Source of the DNA: Candidatus Izemoplasma sp.
Lineage (GTDB): Bacteria; Bacillota_I; Bacilli_A; Izemoplasmatales; Izemoplasmataceae
Assembly (NCBI GenBank): GCA_007117885.1
Contig: SKFS01000146.1
Coordinates: forward strand, 1 to 38,133
Direction of reading: 5' to 3'
DNA length: 38,133 nt
Positions 18,285-26,272 of the stretch are shown here, in pieces. The notes beneath the pieces are model-generated. The model was not told the DNA's origin, ran no database searches, and saw nothing but the letters and a program-made list of their open reading frames with translations. Each line of letters starts with the position of its first letter. Position 1 is the stretch's first letter. The position numbers and the translations under genes were made by a program.

Positions 18285-18507
18285 GATACGAAACTATTTC
18301 AGATACAGCGATGCCGGCAATAATCCATAAAGCAAAGGTTCCTATAACATGATAAAACGGTCCAAACAAAAGACCAAAAGTACTAATTGCAGCGGCGATA
18401 AAAAACACAACAGCAATAAAGACATGATCACTATCACTGCCTTTTCCACTGTGGTATCCAACCCATAACCCAAAGAGAAGTTGGATAAGATAAATCACTA
18501 ATATCAT
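18250..18507 (-). CDS. Small membrane protein, unknown function
   Basis: Three hydrophobic segments; its 3' end overlaps the mnmM start, implying translational coupling. Confidence 0.7.
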   Translation of the reverse strand: MILVIYLIQLLFGLWVGYHSGKGSDSDHVFIAVVFFIAAAISTFGLLFGPFYHVIGTFALWIIAGIAVSEIVSYLEERKDEDEYY

Positions 18508-18592
18508 TTTTTACACTTCCATTCATCTTGATAATCCATTAACTACTTTATAGTATTCACAACGTTTTTTCAAGGGTTCATAGGTAAAACTC

Positions 18593-19138
18593 TTAAATTT
18601 CCCGATTACTTACAAATCGAAGCACCGCTGAGTCATTGAAGGTCGCTGAACTACTTGTGTTGATTTTTAATTGATAGTCGTCTTTCATTGCTCTTTCGTA
18701 GTCACTAAAACTTGTGATAAACTGTGCTTCATCAATCATCGGTGCGGCCCGATGGGCAGGGTGTAGATGATTATAACGTTTTTGATAACGTTGGTAGGCA
18801 ATCTTAGGATCACACGTTACCCATACTGTGCAGAGTTTTATTGCAGCATGTTCAGCGAACTCGCTAATTAATGATCGCTCGTTCTTTGTGAAGTTTGCTT
18901 CAATGGCGATGAGGTCATGATCTAAAAATAGCTGAGGCAAAGACGTTATCATTTGACGAACTGCTGCTTTACTTAAAGCACGATTCTCTGCCCGATTGGT
19001 AAAGCCAACCTGTTCTGCAAGCTGTTCCTTAATGGTGTCTTTCTGCAAAGACACCATCGGCACTTTTTCGTTCAGACTCTTTAAGAAGGTTGATTTTCCT
19101 ACCGCGATAAAACCGGTAATCACAAGGAGTCGTTTCAT
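18593..19138 (-). CDS. P-loop ATP-binding kinase-like protein
   Basis: LLVITGFIAVGKSTFLKSL Walker A; zeta-toxin/AAA33-like architecture. Confidence 0.8.
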   Translation of the reverse strand: MKRLLVITGFIAVGKSTFLKSLNEKVPMVSLQKDTIKEQLAEQVGFTNRAENRALSKAAVRQMITSLPQLFLDHDLIAIEANFTKNERSLISEFAEHAAIKLCTVWVTCDPKIAYQRYQKRYNHLHPAHRAAPMIDEAQFITSFSDYERAMKDDYQLKINTSSSATFNDSAVLRFVSNREI

Positions 19139-19890
19139 ACATTTTTAAGCGTCAACCTTACAGGACAGTGATCGCTCCCAATGACATCATTTAATAGTTC
19201 ACTATCAACGAGATGAGGTCTCAGCTTTTCAGATATAAGAAAGTAATCAATGCGCCATCCGGCATTATTTTTACGGGCGTTAAAACGATAACTCCACCAT
19301 GAATACTTTATCTTTTCTGGATATAAATCACGAAACGTATCGATAAAACCACTTTCAAGCAACTGACTAAGTTTACCGCGTTCTTCATCCGTAAATCCTG
19401 CATTACGACGGTTTGACTGAGGATTTTTTAAGTCAATTTCCTGATGCGCAACATTTAAATCACCACAGAGAACCACCGGTTTTTTTGTAGCTAAATCCGT
19501 CAGATAAACTCTAAATGCATCGTCAAAAGCCATGCGATAGTCTAAACGAGCGAGCTCAGTTTGGGCATTTGGTACGTACACGTTCACAAAATAAAAGGTC
19601 TCGTATTCAAGAGTAATGATTCTTCCTTCATCGGTATAAAGCGTATTGTTTAAGCCATAAGAAATCGTGAGTGGTGGGGTTTTTGTGAGAACCATGGTCC
19701 CTGAATATCCCGGTTTTTCCGCACTGTTCCAAATAACGTGATAATCAGCAAACGTAAAATCCGCTTGTTCAGGTTTCATTTTAATTTCTTGTAAAGCTAA
19801 AATATCTGGATTCTCTCTCGTTAAAAAATCAAGAAAGCCCTTTTTCATCACCGCTCGTAAGCCATTAACATTCCAAGAGATAAGTTTCAT
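19135..19890 (-). CDS. xth: Exodeoxyribonuclease III
   Basis: MKLISWNVNGLRAVMKKGF, LALQEIKM, GDLNVAHQEIDL, GWRIDYFLIS, GSDHCPV. Confidence 0.95.
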   Translation of the reverse strand: MKLISWNVNGLRAVMKKGFLDFLTRENPDILALQEIKMKPEQADFTFADYHVIWNSAEKPGYSGTMVLTKTPPLTISYGLNNTLYTDEGRIITLEYETFYFVNVYVPNAQTELARLDYRMAFDDAFRVYLTDLATKKPVVLCGDLNVAHQEIDLKNPQSNRRNAGFTDEERGKLSQLLESGFIDTFRDLYPEKIKYSWWSYRFNARKNNAGWRIDYFLISEKLRPHLVDSELLNDVIGSDHCPVRLTLKNV

Positions 19891-19972
19891 TCTTTCATCC
19901 TTCCCTATACGCAAATTAAGACAAGCACTGATTTATTATACCATAAGTTAAACCCCACAATGAAGGCAAAAT

Positions 19973-20004
19973 AAAAACCTCTGCAATGAAAAACAGAGGT
20001 TTTT
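19973..20004. terminator. Bidirectional-looking hairpin terminator downstream of the lipoprotein gene
   Basis: AAAAACCTCTG-caatgaaaaa-CAGAGGTTTTT. Confidence 0.85.
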
Positions 20005-20018
20005 ATGAAGGAAATTTA

Positions 20019-20582
20019 TTACTTTTTAATCGCTCCAACAAAGCGATCTGTACCAATTTGTGCAAAGACGATGTAATACGTGCCCGCCTCAAAAACAACA
20101 GGGTTGTCATTCCAAGCGCCCGCACCATCAATGTTTTCTTCTAAGAATGGTGGAACATAGATTACATCCGGCGTTAAGTTGTTGAACTTACCACTCTCAG
20201 GACTTTGTCCCCACCATAATGGAATATCTTCTTCAGCAGATGTCGTACGAACTATCTTAAACGTTAAGTTACCATCAAACGTTCTTTCAGTTCCATCAAT
20301 GGTATAGTTTACTTCCCATCCCGCAGCATCAGAAGGGAATGTTACTTCGATAACATATAAGCTATCAGCGCCTCTTAAATCACTACGTAAAGAGGAAATT
20401 CTGGAATCGTTAAGTGCAATCGCTTCCATTCTGTACTCATCTTTACCAAATGCTTGGTCCCATCCAGCAAAGTTTCCAGTTGCAAAATATGAATAGCCTT
20501 CATCTTCTAAAATTCCGCCGCCGCATGCTGTAAGTGCAAATAAAGCGACTAAAGCTACTAAAAATACACTAATTTTTTTCAT
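20019..20582 (-). CDS. Lipoprotein of unknown function in glucan-utilisation locus (possible carbohydrate-binding accessory protein)
   Basis: Signal/lipobox MKKISVFLVALVALFALTACGGG; beta-rich, Trp/Tyr-rich remainder; RBS AGGAG upstream of ATG 20582. Confidence 0.85.
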   Translation of the reverse strand: MKKISVFLVALVALFALTACGGGILEDEGYSYFATGNFAGWDQAFGKDEYRMEAIALNDSRISSLRSDLRGADSLYVIEVTFPSDAAGWEVNYTIDGTERTFDGNLTFKIVRTTSAEEDIPLWWGQSPESGKFNNLTPDVIYVPPFLEENIDGAGAWNDNPVVFEAGTYYIVFAQIGTDRFVGAIKK

Positions 20583-20619
20583 TTTTTTCTCCTTTTTTTG
20601 GTTTCTATTGTGATACTTA

Positions 20620-20652
20620 ATTTTAGCACTGCCCTCTTTGATTGTCAATCAA
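20620..20652 (-). promoter_or_regulatory. Strong sigma-A promoter for the lipoprotein gene, -35 inside a perfect 15-bp palindrome
   Basis: Minus strand TTGACA (20643-20648) - 17 bp - TAAAAT (20620-20625); palindrome TTGATTG-t-CAATCAA 20638-20652. Confidence 0.8.
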
Positions 20653-20688
20653 TTGAGAGTAGTAAACCCGTTACAGCTTTTATTTAAT

Positions 20689-20702
20689 GATTAACGCTTT
20701 CA
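20689..20702 (-). promoter_or_regulatory. cre/LacI-type site (TGAAAGCGTTAATC on minus strand)
   Basis: 12/14 match to the cre consensus; overlaps the amylase stop codon and lies upstream of the lipoprotein promoter. Confidence 0.5.
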
Positions 20703-22295
20703 TTTAAGTACAACACTTGTTAATGCCTCAATGATAAGTGTTTGACCTTCTAAACGTGCTGAGCCTTGACCGATATACGCTCTGAGTTGACTAAAGGTAA
20801 TTTCGGTGAAATCACTTAAATCAATCGTGAGTGTTTGGTTACCAGTGTTGTGAAACACTGCAACCGTGCTATTTTCATAGGTTGATAAAAACCCACCAAA
20901 GTGGAAGTAACCAGGAAAATCAATCGGCTGATACTCGCCACGGGCAATCTCAGGATTAGCATGACGTACCATGATCAGTTTTTTATAATGGGTATAAAGT
21001 GAGTTAGGATCACCGATTTGATCTTGCACAGTGCCATTAACTTGCGAGCTAGCAGGAAACGTTGACCCGATTGGATCTTTAACACTATCTCGGTCGCCCC
21101 AAAGCATCGCAAGACGGCGATTTGCATCGGTGTTTTCAGTTCCTCTAGAACCGCGCATACCAATTTCTTCGCCATAATAGATAAATGGCGTGCCGTAACT
21201 TAAAATATAGAGATTTGCGGCCATTTGCATGCGACCATCTTCAACTGATAAATATCCTGCGGCACGGTTCATATCATGATTTGAGATAAAGGGCTGTAAA
21301 ATCGCCTTTGGGTTCACTTCTTTGACACGGTTGCGATAACTGGTCAAATAGTTCACAAAGCTACTTACTGGTTCAATACCATTCGCTGTCATGGCGACGG
21401 CTCCAGATGCCCCGCTCATACCAAAATCGAAGTTATTCATCGCTTCATAATAAAGGATGATATTCGCGTCACTATCCCACATCTCACCCACAACATAAGC
21501 ATCAGCACGAATCGCTCTCACTTCGTCCATAAACCAATGCCAAAAATCAATATTTGGGCGAACTTCACCGAAAAACGGATATTTAACAGCGTCTAGACGA
21601 AAGCCTTTAACCCCTAAATCTAACCAAAATGTAATGATATCAACAATTTCTTGCCGCACTAACTCACTCGTTACATTGAGTTCGGGCATTTCTGACCAGA
21701 AGTTCCCTTCGTAATAGTACTCACCATGAAAAGGATAATAAGTTCTTCCTGGTACCTTTTCTTCTTCCTTGACTAAATTATAGTACTCTAAATATGGGTG
21801 GTCTAAATCACCATTGCGCATCGCTTCACGTGCTGTTCTAAACCAAGGATGATAACTTGAAGTATGATTGATGACTAAATCGATAATAATGTCAATTCCC
21901 CGATCGTTGGCTTCGCGGATAAGCTGGCGGAAATCATCTAAAGTTCCATACGCAGTATCAATCGCCTTATAATCGGTAGTGTCATACTTATGGTAACTCG
22001 GTGAGGGCATAATCGGCATTAGCCATATGCCGGTAATACCTAAACTTCTACCTGAACTAGGATCACCATCATTTAAGTAATCCAAACGCTGAATTAACCC
22101 TTGTAAATCCCCCATTCCATCGCCAGAGCTATCAGAAAAACCACCAAGGAATATTTCATAATAAACACGGTAATTATCGTCAATCATCACAGGCTCCAAT
22201 CGGGTATCACTAACAGTATACTCCTCAACCCTTCGACAAGCACTTAATGCGATAATCAACGTGATGAGTAGTACGAGCAGTCCTATTTTTTTCAT
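20700..22295 (-). CDS. GH13 alpha-amylase family lipoprotein
   Basis: Lipobox LITLIIALSAC; GH13 motifs DLVINHTSSYHPWF, GFRLDAVKY, VGEMWD, FISNHDMNRAAG. Confidence 0.94.
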   Translation of the reverse strand: MKKIGLLVLLITLIIALSACRRVEEYTVSDTRLEPVMIDDNYRVYYEIFLGGFSDSSGDGMGDLQGLIQRLDYLNDGDPSSGRSLGITGIWLMPIMPSPSYHKYDTTDYKAIDTAYGTLDDFRQLIREANDRGIDIIIDLVINHTSSYHPWFRTAREAMRNGDLDHPYLEYYNLVKEEEKVPGRTYYPFHGEYYYEGNFWSEMPELNVTSELVRQEIVDIITFWLDLGVKGFRLDAVKYPFFGEVRPNIDFWHWFMDEVRAIRADAYVVGEMWDSDANIILYYEAMNNFDFGMSGASGAVAMTANGIEPVSSFVNYLTSYRNRVKEVNPKAILQPFISNHDMNRAAGYLSVEDGRMQMAANLYILSYGTPFIYYGEEIGMRGSRGTENTDANRRLAMLWGDRDSVKDPIGSTFPASSQVNGTVQDQIGDPNSLYTHYKKLIMVRHANPEIARGEYQPIDFPGYFHFGGFLSTYENSTVAVFHNTGNQTLTIDLSDFTEITFSQLRAYIGQGSARLEGQTLIIEALTSVVLK

Positions 22296-22311
22296 CTAAA
22301 ACACTTCCATT

Positions 22312-23235
22312 CTATCCTTTAACAGCCCCTGCTGTGACCCCTTCAATGTAATAGCGTTGCATCGCTAAGAAGAGAGTGACGATTGGGATGGCCACCACTA
22401 AACTACCTGCAGCAAACATCGTAAACTGATTGCCATCAGCATACTGACTACCATGCACCATGTAATATAACCCCACCGCTACAGTATGAATTTGCCGGTT
22501 GGTTTCGCCGAGAATAACACGGGCAAAGATGAAGTCCATCCATGGCCCAGTAAAAGCCAGCAAGGCGGTATAAATAATAATCGGTTTACTGATAGGTAAA
22601 ACGATTTTTGTGAAAATTGTCGCATTGGTTGCCCCATCAAGACGCGCCGACTCAATGAGCGAGTTAGGAATAATATCAAAGAACCCCTTCGCCACATAAA
22701 AACCAAGTCCTGATCCCGCAGAATACACTAAAATTAAAGCAAACAAGGTTTCAGTTAAACCTAATGATTTTAAAATATAGTAAATGGCAATCATCGACAT
22801 AAAGCCCGGAAATAAGCCTAGAATTATCGCTAAGTTTAAAAATAACTTGCGCTGTTTAAACTTAATCTTGCTCATTACATAGGCCACAGATAAGGTCATC
22901 ATCGTCGAAAGAATGAACGACGCTGTCGCCACAAAGAGGGTATTTAAAAACCAACGTGGAAACAAAGTTGTGGTAAATAAACGAATGAAATTTTCAAAAC
23001 CAAAGCCTTTAGGAATATAGTGTGAAACTACGATTCCCACAAAAATACCATCGCGGTATTCTTCTCTAAATGAATGAAGGATTATCCACACAATCGGATA
23101 AAGCCAAACTAACGTAAGCAGAACTAAACCCAAATGGGCAAGGAGGGTCGAAAAACGTTCAGATCGCTCTGCTTTTTTTCTCTCTACTTCTTTTTCTTTC
23201 AACGGATTTTTAATATAGTCTTCAGTTTTTATCAT
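22312..23235 (-). CDS. Maltodextrin ABC transporter permease (MalG-like)
   Basis: Binding-protein-dependent permease EAA motif ESARLDGATNATIFTKIVLPISKP; C-term QRYYIEGVTAGAVKG. Confidence 0.94.
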   Translation of the reverse strand: MIKTEDYIKNPLKEKEVERKKAERSERFSTLLAHLGLVLLTLVWLYPIVWIILHSFREEYRDGIFVGIVVSHYIPKGFGFENFIRLFTTTLFPRWFLNTLFVATASFILSTMMTLSVAYVMSKIKFKQRKLFLNLAIILGLFPGFMSMIAIYYILKSLGLTETLFALILVYSAGSGLGFYVAKGFFDIIPNSLIESARLDGATNATIFTKIVLPISKPIIIYTALLAFTGPWMDFIFARVILGETNRQIHTVAVGLYYMVHGSQYADGNQFTMFAAGSLVVAIPIVTLFLAMQRYYIEGVTAGAVKG

Positions 23236-24662
23236 TGGAAGGTGTCCTCCTCTTTATACGCTTTACTACGTCGATAACTGAGTAACGTTGCACTTGCAGT
23301 AATAATGAAGGTAAAAATCGCAATTACTGAACCAATATTGACATCGCCTTCTTCAATTGTCAAACTATAGAGCCATGTAACAAGTAAATCAGTCTGTCCG
23401 GCGACACTCCCTGGAACATTGGGATCACCACCGGTAAGTAAAAAGATTATATTGAAACTTGTTATGTTGCCGATAAACGATGTAATTAAATACGGTGTTG
23501 TAATAAAAATAATATACGGTACGGTGATATTTCTAAATGCTTGAAACTTAGTGGCACCATCGATTTGCGCTGCCTCATAAGTATCTTTTGGCACATTCAT
23601 CAAAATACCACTCGTCATAAGCATAGTATAAGGTACTCCAATCCAAAGGTTAATCGTAAGAACACTAATTCGTGCTGTTGTGGCCGTACGCGCTTGACCT
23701 AAAAAAGCAAAGGGTTCATCTAAAATACCAATGTTCATTAACATCGCGTTCACTGGACCATGTTCAGAAAGAATTTGTTGCATTGCAAGCAATGAAATAA
23801 ACTGTGGCAACGCAATCGTTAGAATAAACACTGTGCGCCAAAGTTTTTTAAATCGAACCGTGCGTTTATTGATAAGCAACGCCAATAAAATCCCGCCAAT
23901 ATAACATGAAAATGTGGCAAAGAAAGCCCAAGTAATCGTCCAGCTTAAAACCGGTAGGAAACGATTAGCAATTTCACCACTACCAGTAAATATTTGCGCA
24001 AAGTTTTCAAATCCAACCCAGTTAAATAAATTTAGACCAGGCACCACTTCTCGGTCAAAATCAGTAAAAGCGATGAATATCATAAAAATCGTTGGTAACA
24101 AGGTAAAGGTGAGAACACCAATAATCGTCGGTGTAATGAGTAGCACGTGGAAACGGCTATCGAGCAACTCCGCTAAATCTTCTTTAAAAGTGAGCGGCTT
24201 TTTACCTTCTCGAACCATCAAATCGCTAGCATAACTGCTTTTAATGTTTGCAGTGTACGCCGCAAGAAAGACAACAATCAAACCAAACGTCACCACACCA
24301 AATAAAAGCATTAACATCGAGTTATCCGCTAAGCGACCAAATAAGTCACCCTCTTCAGTTCCCAGAGTAATGAAGTTTTGTAGTGCTTTAAAACCAATCG
24401 GTGTATCATTGACTTCAGGGTTAAGCATGAAAATCAGCAAAAACCCTATCTGTAAAACAAAAAAGAGCGCACCTTTAATGTACTGCTTGTGCGTCAAATT
24501 ACCAAAGCCCATAATTAAATGCGCTACTTTCGTACCGGTACTTCCATCTTTAAAACGCGCTATAAATCCTTTAAATAGACGACCTATAGCCTGAGCAAAC
24601 CTTACGAATGCATTACCGAATCGTTGCAATGTTTCAACAATAAAATTATTTTTTTTATCCAT
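23232..24662 (-). CDS. Maltodextrin ABC transporter permease (MalF-like) with N-terminal extension
   Basis: EAA loop YEAAQIDGATKFQAFRNITVPYI; 4-bp overlap with malG. Confidence 0.93.
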   Translation of the reverse strand: MDKKNNFIVETLQRFGNAFVRFAQAIGRLFKGFIARFKDGSTGTKVAHLIMGFGNLTHKQYIKGALFFVLQIGFLLIFMLNPEVNDTPIGFKALQNFITLGTEEGDLFGRLADNSMLMLLFGVVTFGLIVVFLAAYTANIKSSYASDLMVREGKKPLTFKEDLAELLDSRFHVLLITPTIIGVLTFTLLPTIFMIFIAFTDFDREVVPGLNLFNWVGFENFAQIFTGSGEIANRFLPVLSWTITWAFFATFSCYIGGILLALLINKRTVRFKKLWRTVFILTIALPQFISLLAMQQILSEHGPVNAMLMNIGILDEPFAFLGQARTATTARISVLTINLWIGVPYTMLMTSGILMNVPKDTYEAAQIDGATKFQAFRNITVPYIIFITTPYLITSFIGNITSFNIIFLLTGGDPNVPGSVAGQTDLLVTWLYSLTIEEGDVNIGSVIAIFTFIITASATLLSYRRSKAYKEEDTFQ

Positions 24663-24682
24663 AATCTACCCCACATTAAGGG

Positions 24683-24713
24683 TGTGAATCATTCCTCAGT
24701 GGAATGATTCACA
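24683..24713 (-). other. Perfect 13-bp-stem hairpin without U-run between malE and malF
   Basis: TGTGAATCATTCC-tcagt-GGAATGATTCACA. Confidence 0.85.
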
Positions 24714-24722
24714 TCCTAATAA

Positions 24723-26045
24723 TTAGTCTCTATGTCCTAACCAAATACGTTCAATGGCAATCATTTCAGTCACAATTGCGGCATCGGTATTAAATCGATT
24801 ATCAGTGTTACGCAAAATGGATAAAATGCGATCTGGTGCTTGACGTTGATAATAGAAAACATTGAAGCGTGCTTCACGACCAAACGGTTGTGGAATACCG
24901 TGTTCAAACATGGCAATTTGTGCGACAGCGAGTTGTGTGCGAATATCATCTGCTTGCATCGCATCAAACTCTTGTAAGGCATTTTTATAGGCTGGCAGCG
25001 TGCTATTTCTTACAAACGATTGTTCTTGAACATCTTTATGGGTAAGGAAAAGCAAGATATCTTCAAGGTAATCTAGCTTATCGCTCGAACGATTCATCAC
25101 AAACATTTTTGTGTCGGTAAAGGTGCCAGATTGCATCACAGTTCCCGCTTGAACGTCACCATAAACATCGTCTTCGGTTAAAGTAAACTGAGGTAAAACT
25201 GCAATGCCAAGATTGTTCCCCAGCGATGCACGCGCTTCATTAAAGTGCCATGCTCCACCGATGACTGTAAGACTTGTTTCAGTGCTTAAATCAGCACTCC
25301 ATCCCGAATCCGAGGCTTGTCGTGCACCGTTAGGACTGGTAAAGAAACGTTGTCCCCATTTCAATACAGATACCATATAATCGGTCACAAACTCAGTATT
25401 TTCTAGCACACCATCTTCATAAAGTCTAACAATTCTCTCACCGGTTTCTACAACAGAGGACAACACTAAGAATGAGTTATTAAAACCATCGGTTCCGGTA
25501 ATCGATAAGGAGCGTTTGCCTTGTTCTTGTGCAACACTCCAAATACCTTCCCAAGTTTGAACATCTTCTTCAGTCAAATATTTCTTATTATAGTAAAGAA
25601 TCAATGATTGGGCTTCGTATGGAATACCAAACACATACTCAGTACCACCGACATTCGCGGTAATAACATTTAAAAACGTCTCAGGATTTTGCGACTCAAT
25701 TTGAGACAGTAACGCTTGACTTTGCACAGGACGAATCGCCCCTGCGCCCGCAATCAATCGACCTAAGTTATCGTGAGCGACCGTTAAAATATCCGGTCCG
25801 GCATCCATATCATCTAAAAAGGTAGCGGCTGCTGAACCTGTATCCGCGGCACGAACTTCTACAACAAATGGAAAAGGTTCATCGTTATTGGCATTATAGT
25901 ACTCAATATACTCTTCCATTTTTTCTTGATAAAACTCCTGAACCTCAGCACCAACCCAAATAACGAGCGGATTGGAACGTGAGCAACCTAAAGCAATAAA
26001 AAGTGTCACTGCTAACATCACTAATAGCATTAATTTTCGCTTCAT
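24723..26045 (-). CDS. Maltodextrin ABC transporter substrate-binding lipoprotein (MalE-like)
   Basis: Lipobox LAVTLFIALGCS; extracellular solute-binding family 1 pattern DMDAGPDILTVAHDNLGRLIAGAGAIRPV, FGIPYEAQSLILYYNKKY. Confidence 0.92.
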   Translation of the reverse strand: MKRKLMLLVMLAVTLFIALGCSRSNPLVIWVGAEVQEFYQEKMEEYIEYYNANNDEPFPFVVEVRAADTGSAAATFLDDMDAGPDILTVAHDNLGRLIAGAGAIRPVQSQALLSQIESQNPETFLNVITANVGGTEYVFGIPYEAQSLILYYNKKYLTEEDVQTWEGIWSVAQEQGKRSLSITGTDGFNNSFLVLSSVVETGERIVRLYEDGVLENTEFVTDYMVSVLKWGQRFFTSPNGARQASDSGWSADLSTETSLTVIGGAWHFNEARASLGNNLGIAVLPQFTLTEDDVYGDVQAGTVMQSGTFTDTKMFVMNRSSDKLDYLEDILLFLTHKDVQEQSFVRNSTLPAYKNALQEFDAMQADDIRTQLAVAQIAMFEHGIPQPFGREARFNVFYYQRQAPDRILSILRNTDNRFNTDAAIVTEMIAIERIWLGHRD

Positions 26046-26077
26046 AATCAATCTCCTATTCTATTTTTTTTACTCTT

Positions 26078-26091
26078 TGTAAGCGTTTTGT
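26078..26091 (+). promoter_or_regulatory. cre/LacI-type site downstream of malE promoter
   Basis: TGTAAGCGTTTTGT, 12/14 to the cre consensus. Confidence 0.55.
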
Positions 26092-26100
26092 TGTGGCTTT

Positions 26101-26130
26101 ATCATACCATGAAAGAACCTTGATTAGCAA
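26101..26130 (-). promoter_or_regulatory. Candidate malE promoter
   Basis: Minus strand TTGCTA - 18 bp - TATGAT. Confidence 0.5.
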
Positions 26131-26156
26131 GACGTATGACCGCTTAATGACTCATT

Positions 26157-26168
26157 TTACATATGTAA
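26157..26168. promoter_or_regulatory. Palindrome TTACATATGTAA between divergent malE and pullulanase promoters
   Basis: Perfect 12-bp palindrome, central in the divergent intergenic region. Confidence 0.35.
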
Positions 26169-26199
26169 CCCTTACCATTATTTTTTCACTTCATTATCC

Positions 26200-26228
26200 T
26201 TGTTTTTAATAGAAAATTAGGCCATACT
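26200..26228 (+). promoter_or_regulatory. Candidate pullulanase promoter
   Basis: TTGTTT - 17 bp - CATACT. Confidence 0.45.
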
Positions 26229-26239
26229 AATAATAGATA

Positions 26240-26253
26240 CGTGAACGCTTTCA
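26240..26253 (-). promoter_or_regulatory. cre/LacI-type site in pullulanase leader
   Basis: Minus strand TGAAAGCGTTCACG, 13/14 to the cre consensus. Confidence 0.65.
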
Positions 26254-26272
26254 ATTAAGATAGGAGAAAAAA

